DNA of 6,627 nucleotides, from NCBI GenBank assembly GCA_902495265.1, contig CABUWR010000076.1, forward strand, positions 1-6,627, written 5' to 3'. This document shows, one piece after another, positions 1 through 5,293 of this stretch. How positions within the stretch are numbered: position 1 is the stretch's first letter; each line of letters begins with the position of its first letter. This stretch comes from an uncultured Collinsella sp. Its GTDB lineage: Bacteria > Actinomycetota > Coriobacteriia > Coriobacteriales > Coriobacteriaceae. Under the pieces are notes generated by a model. It ran no database searches, was not told the DNA's origin, and saw only the letters and a list, made by a program, of their open reading frames with translations. The translations under genes and the position numbers were made by a program.

Positions 1-45
1 CGTTGCCGGAGGCTTTAAGTTCGATTGGTGCGGCGTATAGGATTC
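1..45 (-). repeat. Direct repeat: tRNA-Arg 3' end plus half of its terminator (copy 1)
   Basis: Positions 1-45 are identical to 192-236, giving a 191-bp period. The second copy is the 3' end of the intact tRNA-Arg gene together with the distal arm of its terminator. The match stops exactly inside the T-loop: position 46 is c where the intact gene has g at 237. The repeat may extend left of the window, where the remaining terminator arm would lie. Confidence 0.9.
26..45 (-). pseudogene. tRNA-Arg 3' fragment (from T-loop to CCA)
   Basis: Read on the minus strand, these 20 bases are the last 20 of the nearby tRNA-Arg(ACG): the second half of the T-loop, the 3' strand of the T-stem, the 3' acceptor strand, discriminator A, and CCA at 26-28. 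The rest of the tRNA is missing and is replaced by unrelated GC-rich sequence. It cannot fold as a tRNA, so it is a remnant of duplication or integration. Confidence 0.85.
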
Positions 46-151
46 CGCGTATCCGCTTGCGCGGATCCGCACCGGCTTCGCCCGCCTGCCGGCGGACTCG
101 CCCGCGGGCTAAAAACGCTCCGCGTTTTCTTGACGCCCGCGCCTCGACCGA
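46..151. repeat. tRNA-associated hairpin-rich repeat core, copy 1
   Basis: This core is similar along its length to 5312-5416, with most bases identical by eye, including the stretch ending CTTCG at 71-80 and the run around AAAAACGCT. It carries short hairpins. One is ATCCGC/GCGGAT at 51-66. One is CCGGC at 72-76 with GCCGG downstream. One is AAAACGC/GCGTTTT at 112-128. The first and last are kept in the other copy, with loop-size differences. Its left edge joins the tRNA-Arg 3' fragment in the T-loop, and its right edge joins a T-loop-like GGTTCGAATCC at 152-162. Reading frames cross it on both strands, but nothing supports translation. I do not recognise it as a named element. Confidence 0.75.
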
Positions 152-173
152 GGTTCGAATCCATGCGGCGTCC
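152..173 (+). pseudogene. Possible tRNA 3' half in plus orientation (T-loop to discriminator)
   Basis: GGTTCGAATCC at 152-162 is a canonical T-loop block. If 154-160 is the T-loop, 161-165 would be the T-stem 3' strand, 166-172 the acceptor 3' strand (CGGCGTC) and C173 the discriminator. No encoded CCA follows, since 174-176 is GCC. The 5' part of the T-stem does not pair beyond two bases, so the half is broken at the T-arm. This is weaker than the equivalent at 5417-5441, and the T-loop block is partly self-complementary, so orientation is uncertain. Confidence 0.4.
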
Positions 174-183
174 GCCTAAAAGA

Positions 184-207
184 AAAGCCCCCGTTGCCGG
201 AGGCTTT
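184..207 (-). terminator. Rho-independent terminator of tRNA-Arg
   Basis: On the minus strand a 10-bp stem (one G-T pair) closes a GCAA loop, followed by TCTTTTAGG, giving a T-rich tail after the stem's own TTT. It lies 10 bp after the encoded CCA of tRNA-Arg. The stem also ends in TTT on the plus strand, so it may act weakly in both directions. Confidence 0.8.
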
Positions 208-216
208 AAGTTCGAT

Positions 217-293
217 TGGTGCGGCGTATAGGATTCGAACCTATGACGTTCTGATTCGTAGTCAGACCCTCTATCCAGCTGAGGTAACGCCGC
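217..293 (-). tRNA. tRNA-Arg(ACG)
   Basis: The minus strand folds as a complete cloverleaf. The acceptor stem is GCGGCGT/ACGCCGC, the D-stem CCTC/GAGG and the anticodon stem TCTGA/TCAGA. The loop is CTACGAA and the T-arm is ATAGG-TTCGAAT-CCTAT. The anticodon ACG is at 257-259 (as cgt on the plus strand). Discriminator A is at 220 and CCA is encoded at 217-219. Arginine tRNA with A34 is normally edited to inosine by TadA and reads CGU, CGC and CGA. The gene has its own promoter and terminator. Its 3' end is duplicated 191 bp further downstream. Confidence 0.97.
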
Positions 294-304
294 AGCGCAA
301 AACA

Positions 305-334
305 TATAAAACCACTTTAGTTCGTTAGAGTCAA
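305..334 (-). promoter_or_regulatory. Putative promoter of tRNA-Arg
   Basis: On the minus strand TTGACT (329-334) is followed after 18 bp by TTTATA (305-310). The predicted start would be a few bases before the mature 5' end at 293. The AT-rich spacing between the upstream gene and the tRNA fits an independent promoter. Confidence 0.65.
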
Positions 335-372
335 GCAAAATCTCAAACTTTTTTCGCGCGGGCCTCAATTTG

Positions 373-750
373 TCACGCTGCACCACAAGCATCAGCGCTT
401 CTCGTGCGATCGATTGGCTTTTCGATCACATCGAATCCGGCGCCAAGCTCCCCCAGAAGCGACCGCACCCGTTGGGCACAGTCGTAGTCGGCAAACGAGA
501 TGCTCAGCATTCGGGCCACCTGATTAGAAGTTCCAACACCATAGAAGTGCTCAAGGACGACAAGCGCCTCATGCGCCACAAACGTCTCGACCACATGCGG
601 CGACTCCTCATAGCACCATTGCGTCAACGGTCCCTCACTCGTCTGCCGAACTACCAAACCACCCATACCCGACGGCTCGCACGTTACCAGCAGGTGCTCC
701 CCACCCTCATCGCTCTGGAACAAAACAACCCTCTCATCGAACAGCTCCAT
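373..750 (-). CDS. Hypothetical protein, 125 aa, with LexA-like site upstream
   Basis: I do not recognise this protein. It is acidic and soluble-looking, with no signal peptide or membrane segment. The N-terminal two thirds look like alternating beta strands, including FDERVVLFQSDEGGEHLLVT and GLVVRQ. A more helical part around the DCAQRVRSLLGELGAGFDVI stretch follows, with a short polar tail. I chose ATG 750 because AGGGG (756-760) lies 5 bases upstream; GTG at 753 directly precedes it and is a poorer fit. It is isolated between the serS terminator and tRNA-Arg, with its own putative promoter near 784-789. A LexA-like palindrome at 810-823 overlaps the -35 position, so DNA-damage regulation is possible. 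That is inference from one site. Codon use resembles the neighbouring genes, which supports a real gene. Confidence 0.75.
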   Translation of the reverse strand: MELFDERVVLFQSDEGGEHLLVTCEPSGMGGLVVRQTSEGPLTQWCYEESPHVVETFVAHEALVVLEHFYGVGTSNQVARMLSISFADYDCAQRVRSLLGELGAGFDVIEKPIDRTRSADACGAA

Positions 751-783
751 CACATCCCCTTTCTCTTGCTCTTAGTTAGCAAA

Positions 784-792
784 AGCATAGCA
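784..792 (-). promoter_or_regulatory. Extended -10 promoter element for the 125-aa gene
   Basis: The minus strand reads TGCTATGCT, an extended -10 (TGn then TATGCT at 784-789), about 35 bp before the start codon. No good -35 hexamer is visible; the expected place overlaps the palindrome at 810-823. Confidence 0.45.
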
Positions 793-809
793 GGTAGATG
801 CATGTACAC

Positions 810-823
810 AGAACACCTGTTCG
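810..823. promoter_or_regulatory. LexA-like operator (SOS box candidate)
   Basis: The minus strand reads CGAACAGGTGTTCT, matching the Gram-positive/actinobacterial LexA (DinR) pattern CGAAC-N4-GTTCG except for the last base. It overlaps the expected -35 region of the 125-aa gene, a position suited to repression. A wider imperfect palindrome with ACACA/TGTGT arms spans 806-828, so another dimeric repressor is also possible. Confidence 0.5.
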
Positions 824-865
824 TGTGTTTTCTATCGAGCTGTCCGCACGGCATGGTATAGCCGT

Positions 866-898
866 ACACAAAAAGGGCGCCCCTAAAAGGAGCGCCCT
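866..898 (-). terminator. Rho-independent terminator of serS
   Basis: On the minus strand AGGGCGC pairs with GCGCCCT, the stem continues through one G-T pair, and the small loop is T-rich. TTTTTGT follows. It lies 23 bp after the serS stop codon. Confidence 0.88.
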
Positions 899-921
899 CG
901 CAAATCACCTATGCAGCTAGT

Positions 922-2205
922 TTACGCGACCGGCTCGATCTTCTCGAGGCCGCCCATGTAGGGACGCAGAACCTCGGGGATCGTGATGGTGCCGTCGGCG
1001 TTCTGGTAGTTCTCCAGAATGGCAGCCATGGTACGACCAGCCGGCAGGCCGGAACCGTTAAGGGTGTGCAGGTAGCGCGAACCCTTGAAATTCTCGGAGT
1101 CGCGATACTTGATGTTGGCGCGACGGGCCTGGAAGTCGCCGCAATTGGAGCAGGAGCTGATCTCCTTGTAGGCGTTGTAGCTCGGCAGCCAAACCTCGAT
1201 GTCGTAGGTCTGACGGGCAGAGAAGCCCAGGTCGCCGGTGCACAGGCTAATCACGCGATACGGCAGGCCCAGCTGCTGCAGCAGGTACTCGGCCTCGGCG
1301 GTCATGCTCTCGAGCTCCTCGTCGGACTCCTCCGGCTTGGCAAACTTGACCATCTCGACTTTGTCGAACTCGTGCTGGCGAATGATGCCGCGGGTGTCGC
1401 GACCAGCGGAACCGGCCTCCTCGCGGAAGCAGGGGGTGAAGGCAGTGTAGCGGCGAGGCAGAGTGTCGGCGTCCAGAACCTCACCGGCATGCAGGTTAGT
1501 CAGTACGACCTCGGCGGTAGGGATCAGGAAGTTGTCGCCCGAGACGTGATAGGCGTCGTCCTCAAATTTGGGCAGCTGGCCCGTGCCGAACATGGTCTGA
1601 CGCTTGACGACGATGGGCGGCCACCACTCCTTGAAGCCACGGCTCGTGTGCGTGTCCAGGAAGAAGTTGATAAGGGCGCGCTCCAGGCGGGCGCCGGCGC
1701 CACCGAGAACGGTGAAGCGGCTGCCGGAGAGCTTGTTGCCACGCTCGAAGTCGAGGATGTCCAAATCGGTGCCCAGATCCCAGTGGGGCTTAAAGTCGAA
1801 GTCGAACTCGCGCGGGGTGCCCCAGCGGCGACGCTCGATGTTCTCGTCCTCGTCCTTACCGTACGGGGTAGCCTCGCACGGAATGTTGGGCAGGTGAGCC
1901 ATGAAGTCGTACTGCTCCTGCTCGAGAGCGGTACGGCGCTCGGCCAGACCGTCGATCTTCTCGTTGACGGCGCGCACGGCCTCCTTGGCGGCCTCGGCCT
2001 CGTCCTTCTTGCCCTCCTTCATCAGGGCGCCAATCTTCTTGGACTCGGCGTTACGCGTGGCCTGGAGCTCCTCGACCTCGGTGATGACGGCACGGCGCTC
2101 GTCGTCGAGTTCAAAGAACTTCTCGCGATCCCAAGACGTCTGGCGATTTGCCATGGCGGTATCGATGGCATCGGGGTTCTCGCGAACAAACTTGATATCA
2201 AGCAT
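922..2205 (-). CDS. serS: Serine--tRNA ligase (SerRS), 427 aa
   Basis: Cytoplasmic class II synthetase that activates serine with ATP and charges tRNA-Ser, and also tRNA-Sec where present. Residues about 25-105 form the charged, heptad-like helical hairpin that contacts the long variable arm of tRNA-Ser. The catalytic core follows, with the TAEV serine-binding segment at 230-233. Motif 2 is at about 260-284 ([20 protein letters not shown]). [15 protein letters not shown] is at 348-362, and motif 3, [19 protein letters not shown], is at 383-401. Length is normal for bacterial SerRS. I chose ATG 2205 (MLDIKF), the usual N-terminus, because GGAGG (2211-2215) sits 5 bases upstream; an in-frame ATG at 2232 would put that site inside the gene. 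It is divergent from the 57-aa gene and ends in its own terminator, so it is probably monocistronic. Confidence 0.98.
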   Translation of the reverse strand: MLDIKFVRENPDAIDTAMANRQTSWDREKFFELDDERRAVITEVEELQATRNAESKKIGALMKEGKKDEAEAAKEAVRAVNEKIDGLAERRTALEQEQYDFMAHLPNIPCEATPYGKDEDENIERRRWGTPREFDFDFKPHWDLGTDLDILDFERGNKLSGSRFTVLGGAGARLERALINFFLDTHTSRGFKEWWPPIVVKRQTMFGTGQLPKFEDDAYHVSGDNFLIPTAEVVLTNLHAGEVLDADTLPRRYTAFTPCFREEAGSAGRDTRGIIRQHEFDKVEMVKFAKPEESDEELESMTAEAEYLLQQLGLPYRVISLCTGDLGFSARQTYDIEVWLPSYNAYKEISSCSNCGDFQARRANIKYRDSENFKGSRYLHTLNGSGLPAGRTMAAILENYQNADGTITIPEVLRPYMGGLEKIEPVA

Positions 2206-2234
2206 TAGATCCTCCGGCGATATACATTCCATTT

Positions 2235-2246
2235 AGGTTGCAACCT
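2235..2246. promoter_or_regulatory. Perfect 12-bp palindrome AGGTTGCAACCT
   Basis: This perfect palindrome is in the serS/57-aa intergenic region. It lies just downstream of the predicted serS start point and upstream of the divergent gene. It could be a dimeric regulator site. With no spacer it cannot form an intrastrand hairpin loop, which argues against an RNA role. The function is unknown. Confidence 0.3.
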
Positions 2247-2262
2247 TGTACATGTATGGGCA

Positions 2263-2292
2263 AGTATATACTTATGAGCGTTTACGACCCAA
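2263..2292 (-). promoter_or_regulatory. Putative serS promoter
   Basis: On the minus strand TTGGGT (2287-2292) is followed after 18 bp by TATACT (2263-2268). The -10 lies inside the perfect 12-bp palindrome AAGTATATACTT (2262-2273), whose other strand gives a TATACT at 2267-2272 pointing toward the 57-aa gene. The serS leader would be about 50 nt. Confidence 0.5.
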
Positions 2293-2316
2293 CTCAACTA
2301 CGCAAGAAGGCACCCA

Positions 2317-2490
2317 ATGGACGCAGTTTTTTCCTTTTTGTTTGGCACCCGCACCGGTTTTGCCATCCTTTTCGCCGGCGGCATCCTGCTATTTGCGATT
2401 CTTGCCTTTGTGATGGAGAAGCGCACCCATAAGATGTATGTCGACCGCGGCCCCAAGTCCGAGGACGAAGAAGACAGCTTCTGGGACTAA
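2317..2490 (+). CDS. Small single-pass membrane protein, 57 aa
   Basis: I do not recognise the family. The start ATG at 2317 is preceded by AAGAAGG (2304-2310), six bases upstream. The protein has a hydrophobic helix at about residues 13-33 (from GFAILFAGG to LAFVM). Basic residues follow directly (EKRTHK), suggesting the C-terminus is cytoplasmic by the positive-inside rule. It ends in an acidic tail (SEDEEDSFWD). There is no cysteine lipobox and no cleavable-looking signal. It is the only plus-strand gene here, divergent from serS, and is followed by a strong hairpin with a T-run at 2545-2585. Base composition, a good ribosome binding site and the clear membrane topology support coding. Its role cannot be inferred. 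Confidence 0.72.
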   Translation: MDAVFSFLFGTRTGFAILFAGGILLFAILAFVMEKRTHKMYVDRGPKSEDEEDSFWD

Positions 2491-2494
2491 CCTG

Positions 2495-2532
2495 CCAAAA
2501 AGGGACAGGTTTATTTTGGTCGGTTTTATCTG
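2495..2532 (+). repeat. REP-like repeat, left arm of inverted pair
   Basis: This arm contains AAGGGACAGGTTTATTTTG and pairs with the reverse complement of 2604-2640 over about 37 bases with a handful of mismatches and one indel. The GGGACAG(A/G)TTTATTTTG block resembles sequence I associate with REP elements mobilised by RAYT (IS200-like Y1) transposases. That association is from memory. Confidence 0.65.
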
Positions 2533-2544
2533 GACAAACGCAAG

Positions 2545-2585
2545 CGCCCCGCAACTGGCATTGAGCCAGTTGCGGGGCGATTTTT
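2545..2585 (+). terminator. Strong terminator of the 57-aa gene
   Basis: A perfect 15-bp stem (2545-2559 with 2565-2579) closes an ATTGA loop and is followed by ATTTTTT. It serves the plus-strand gene ending at 2490. It sits exactly between the two REP-like arms, so it may equally be the central hairpin of that element. Confidence 0.85.
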
Positions 2586-2603
2586 GCTCAAGGTACAAAA
2601 CCG

Positions 2604-2640
2604 CAGGAAAACCCTGCAAAATAAATCTGTCCCTTATTGG
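2604..2640 (-). repeat. REP-like repeat, right arm of inverted pair
   Basis: This is the inverted partner of 2495-2532, carrying AAGGGACAGATTTATTTTG on the minus strand. It contains a small GCAGG/CCTGC hairpin of its own and ends five bases before the proC stop codon. Together with the left arm it fills the intergenic region. Confidence 0.65.
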
Positions 2641-2645
2641 TCAGT

Positions 2646-3416
2646 TTACTGGAGAGTAGCGTCGATGGCCTTGACTAGGGCGCTGCGCATGCCGGCATCC
2701 TCGAGCGCGACGACGCCCTTGATGGTAGCACCGCCGGGCGAGCACACGGCATCCTTCATCGCTGCGGGATGCTGACCGGTTGCAAGCTGCAGCTTTGCCG
2801 TACCCAGCACCATCTGGCTCACAATGCGATAGGCATCGGCGCGCGGAATACCGTGTTTGACGGCCGCATCGCCCAGAGCCTCGATTGCCATGGCGACAAA
2901 TGCCGGAGCGCAACCGCCCACGGTACCGCCCACAAACAGCAGACTCGAATCGAGCTCGACCACCGTGCCAAGCTTTCCGAGCAGACCGAGCACCGTGGCA
3001 CGCTGCTCATCGCTAAGCGCGGAAGCCTTCTCGCAGGCGATAACGCCCTCGCCCACCGAAACCGGCGTGTTGGGCACCGTCGAGATATGAGCGACCCCTG
3101 GCAGAACCTGTTCCCACTTGGCGCTATCCCAGGTCCAGGCGACCGAAAGGACGACCTTGTCGGCAAGCGCATCCTTGAGTGGAGCGAAGACCTTCTCGAT
3201 CATATACGGCTTGACCGCAGCGACCACGATATCAGATGCGGCAACAACCTCCGCCGCATCACGGCAGGCAGCCATGCCCCGTGCCTCGCAACGCTCAACC
3301 AGAGCATCGTAGCGGCCTGCGCAGGCGCACATGTCGCCCGCGGCCACGCCGGCGGCAATCCAGCCATCGGCCATAGCGCTCGCCATATTGCCAAAACCGA
3401 CAAATCCAATCTTCAT
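2646..3416 (-). CDS. proC: Pyrroline-5-carboxylate reductase (ProC), 256 aa
   Basis: Cytoplasmic enzyme that reduces 1-pyrroline-5-carboxylate to L-proline with NAD(P)H, the last step of proline synthesis. The N-terminal Rossmann motif is GFVGFGNMA (residues 4-12). The VKP turn is at 68-70 and PNTP at 115-118. The C-terminal dimerisation/active-site domain includes GGTVGGCAPAF around 163-173. The family signature, CSPGGATIKGVVALEDAGMR, is at 225-244. Length is typical. I chose ATG 3416 (MKIGFVG); an upstream in-frame ATG at 3440 would only add residues before the beta strand of the fold. AAGGA lies about nine bases upstream of the chosen start. It follows rlmH by 73 bp without an obvious terminator, so read-through from the slipin-rlmH unit is possible. 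Confidence 0.96.
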   Translation of the reverse strand: MKIGFVGFGNMASAMADGWIAAGVAAGDMCACAGRYDALVERCEARGMAACRDAAEVVAASDIVVAAVKPYMIEKVFAPLKDALADKVVLSVAWTWDSAKWEQVLPGVAHISTVPNTPVSVGEGVIACEKASALSDEQRATVLGLLGKLGTVVELDSSLLFVGGTVGGCAPAFVAMAIEALGDAAVKHGIPRADAYRIVSQMVLGTAKLQLATGQHPAAMKDAVCSPGGATIKGVVALEDAGMRSALVKAIDATLQ

Positions 3417-3489
3417 ATCACACAGTCCTTTCAGACACATTCCTCAAAACGAAAGTCATTGTCCCACGCCATTGTTTCGCATTGCCGAC

Positions 3490-3960
3490 CTACTTGTGAT
3501 ACGGCTCGCCACGGCTAATCTTGCAGGCGCGGTAGATCTGCTCCAGCAGCACCACGCGCGCCAGGTTGTGTGGCAAGGTAATGCGTCCAAAGCTGAGCAT
3601 CTCGTCGGCGCGGGCGCGCACGGCATCGCTCACGCCGTCCGATCCGCCGATTACAAAAGCGATGTCGCTGTTGCCTCGCAGCATAAGGTCATCGAGATGC
3701 GTCGAGAGCTCCTCGCTCGAACGCTCCTTGCCCTCGATAGCCAGCAGAATCACATGTGCCCGCGGTGGCAGGGCGGCAAGAATCGCCGCGCCTTCTTTGT
3801 TGCGCGCGGCATCCACACCGCCCGCCTTGGCCGGATCGATATCGGCAACCTCGCGCATATCTACCTTGGCATAGGCGCCTAGGCGTTTGGTGTATTCGGC
3901 GCACGCGTCCTTCCAAAAGCGCTCTTTAAGCTTGCCAACGCAAACAACGGTATATTTCAC
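3490..3960 (-). CDS. rlmH: 23S rRNA (pseudouridine1915-N3)-methyltransferase RlmH, 156 aa
   Basis: SPOUT-class methyltransferase that uses S-adenosylmethionine to methylate N3 of pseudouridine 1915 in helix 69 of 23S rRNA on assembled 70S ribosomes. The knot region shows the family pattern: FVIGGSDG at 102-109, LPHNLARVVLLEQIYRACKI at 129-148 and the C-terminal GEPYHK. The length equals the family norm. The start is GTG 3960, giving MKYTVVCVGKLKE as in homologues. Its ribosome binding site AGGAG (3970-3974) lies inside the last codons of the upstream slipin gene, whose stop is 6 bp away. This indicates co-transcription and probable translational coupling. Codon use matches its neighbours. Confidence 0.97.
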   Translation of the reverse strand: MKYTVVCVGKLKERFWKDACAEYTKRLGAYAKVDMREVADIDPAKAGGVDAARNKEGAAILAALPPRAHVILLAIEGKERSSEELSTHLDDLMLRGNSDIAFVIGGSDGVSDAVRARADEMLSFGRITLPHNLARVVLLEQIYRACKISRGEPYHK

Positions 3961-3966
3961 GCGCGT

Positions 3967-4905
3967 CTACTCCTTCGACTCGTTCTGAACTTTGCCGGCG
4001 GTCAGCATCTGCTCGAACATCGAGGCCGACTGTGAGAAATCGCTCGGCAGCACGACCGTCGAGGTTTTACCCGTGCGAGCGAACTCCGTCATCATCTCGG
4101 ACCACTGCGTAAACATGAACAGCTGGTTGGCCTCATCGTTGCCGACGCCCGTCTCCTGGATAATCTCGAGCGAGTCCTTGATGCCCAGTGCGATGGCTTT
4201 GCGCTGGTTGGCGATGCCTTCGCCTGCCTTTTCCATCGCCTCGGCCTCGGCGGTCGCCTCGGTAACGCGCTTGATGCGATCGGCCTCGGCGAGCTCCTGC
4301 GCAGCGGCCCGCTTTCGCTGGGCGGCGTTGATGTCGTTCATGGAGTTCTCGACCTCGGTCGGCAGCGCGATCTTGGTGATAAGTGTCGACACGAGGGTGA
4401 AGCCGTAGGCGGCCATCTGCTCGGACACGGTGGCGTTGACGTCCTTGGCGATATCGTCTTTTTTGGCAAAGACCTCATCGAGCGTGTAGACGGGGATGGA
4501 AGAGCGCAGGGCGTCGGTGATGAAGTCACGCATTTGGTCGACGGGCTCCTGCAGCATGTAGTAGCTCTTGTAGATGCCCGAATCTGCCGGGCCGGCGCCC
4601 ATGTCATAGCTCACGTGGTACTGAGCAGAGACCTCAAGGCCGATAGTCACGTTGTCTTGGGTCTTAACGTCGATGCCAAAGCCGTTTTTCATGGTGCGCA
4701 GACTCACCGTGGCGGCTTTGCGGTCGATCACGGGCACCTTCATGTGGAAGCCCGCGTTGACGATGCGGTTGAACTTGCCCAGACGCTCGATGATCACAGC
4801 ATGCTGCTGTTCAACGACATAGCAGGCGTTGGGGAGCAGTAGCAACAAAATGATGATGGGAAGCAGAAGGCTCGTAAGGGTAGCGATGATACCGGACAAC
4901 AGCAT
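3967..4905 (-). CDS. Slipin/stomatin-like SPFH (band 7) membrane protein, 312 aa
   Basis: This is an SPFH-domain protein expected to sit on the inner face of the cell membrane and form large oligomeric rings or scaffolds; bacterial relatives are linked to membrane microdomains. A hydrophobic segment spans residues 5-28, followed by the band 7 domain from about 29 to 190. That domain includes VVEQQHAVIIERLGKF at 30-45 and the KTQDNVTIGLEVSAQYHV region at 81-98. An Ala/Glu-rich coiled-coil stretch (about 193-235, with NAAQRKRAAAQELAEADR) and a C-terminal oligomerisation tail follow. I chose ATG 4905 because GAGGAG (4911-4916) is correctly spaced; ATG 4926 would place it inside the gene. There is no adjacent NfeD protease-type partner; rlmH follows immediately instead. 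The exact subfamily is not certain. Confidence 0.92.
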   Translation of the reverse strand: MLLSGIIATLTSLLLPIIILLLLLPNACYVVEQQHAVIIERLGKFNRIVNAGFHMKVPVIDRKAATVSLRTMKNGFGIDVKTQDNVTIGLEVSAQYHVSYDMGAGPADSGIYKSYYMLQEPVDQMRDFITDALRSSIPVYTLDEVFAKKDDIAKDVNATVSEQMAAYGFTLVSTLITKIALPTEVENSMNDINAAQRKRAAAQELAEADRIKRVTEATAEAEAMEKAGEGIANQRKAIALGIKDSLEIIQETGVGNDEANQLFMFTQWSEMMTEFARTGKTSTVVLPSDFSQSASMFEQMLTAGKVQNESKE

Positions 4906-4937
4906 GGTTTCTCCTCTGATAGGCACGCTTTGGGACT

Positions 4938-4966
4938 AGGATACCCGCACAAAGCAGCCGTGTGAC
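4938..4966 (-). promoter_or_regulatory. Possible promoter of slipin-rlmH
   Basis: On the minus strand TATCCT (4938-4943) lies 17 bp after the weak -35 match GTCACA (4961-4966), about 33 bp before the start codon. The -35 is poor, so this is a tentative call. The TIR element begins 17 bp further upstream. Confidence 0.35.
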
Positions 4967-4982
4967 ACCAACAAGAGGACCC

Positions 4983-5201
4983 GTGGTCAAAAAAGGCCAA
5001 ATATGAGTACTGTTACCAGTTTAGTAACAGCGTATTTGGGTCAAAATCGCCTCTTTGAACCCAGGGTCTATCGAATTTACTTCGTTTTGTCTCAAGATTG
5101 AGTCAAATTAGCGTACATCTGTTGCGCAAAATGAGCAAAAATGGCTTCGTGAAATGTCTCTATTTTCGTGCCAGTACTCATATTTGCCACTTTTTGACCA
5201 C
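4983..5201. mobile_element. 219-bp MITE-like element with 30-bp terminal inverted repeats
   Basis: Positions 4983-5012 and 5172-5201 are inverted repeats matching at 27 of 30 bases, beginning GTGGTCAAAAA and ending ATGAGTACTG on the inner side. The interior is more AT-rich than the neighbouring genes and has no convincing gene. It holds a CTGTTAC/GTAACAG hairpin at 5010-5030. I see no clear target-site duplication, and no transposase is in the window. A non-autonomous transposable element is the simplest reading; a structured RNA is the alternative. Confidence 0.6.
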
Positions 5202-5253
5202 AGGGGCATCTGCCGCGCGAAATCGATAGGTCAAATCTGCCAAAAACGGCCCG
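5202..5253. other. Short intergenic remnant, nothing recognised
   Basis: Between the TIR element and the tRNA-linked module I see no gene, promoter or repeat. The last bases (5248-5252, GGCCC) match the sequence before the second terminator copy, so the direct repeat may begin a few bases earlier than 5254, with one mismatch. Confidence 0.5.
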
Positions 5254-5257
5254 TAAC

Positions 5258-5282
5258 AAAAAAGCTCCCATTGCTGGGAGCT
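5258..5282 (-). terminator. Duplicated tRNA-Leu terminator (outer copy)
   Basis: An 8-bp stem with a GCAA loop is followed by TTTTTTGT on the minus strand, identical to the terminator of the intact tRNA-Leu. It would stop any transcript that passes through the inserted module. Confidence 0.8.
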
Positions 5283-5293
5283 CTTTCATTTAA

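Noticed and set aside
25..231. 68-aa plus-strand reading frame whose peptide resembles that of the frame at 5293-5481
   Set aside because: The similarity follows from the shared repeat core and terminator DNA. The frame runs through the tRNA fragment, terminator and tRNA-Arg 3' end, with no ribosome binding site. Opposite-strand frames through the cores are equally long, as expected for GC-rich repeats.
370..861. 163-aa plus-strand frame opposite the 125-aa gene
   Set aside because: It runs over the promoter region of the minus-strand gene and lacks a ribosome binding site. The minus frame has a good one and a more protein-like composition.
1066..2208. Long (380 aa) plus-strand open frame antisense to serS
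   Set aside because: It is a mirror of the unmistakable serS coding sequence, with low-complexity Leu/Val/Gly-rich composition typical of antisense frames in high-GC genes.
2206..2262. T-box or other riboswitch in the serS leader
   Set aside because: The predicted leader is only about 50 nt and lacks T-box elements; its palindromes have no loops.
2769..3518. 249-aa plus-strand frame antisense to proC
   Set aside because: ProC is certain from its motifs; the antisense frame is His/Arg-rich and featureless.
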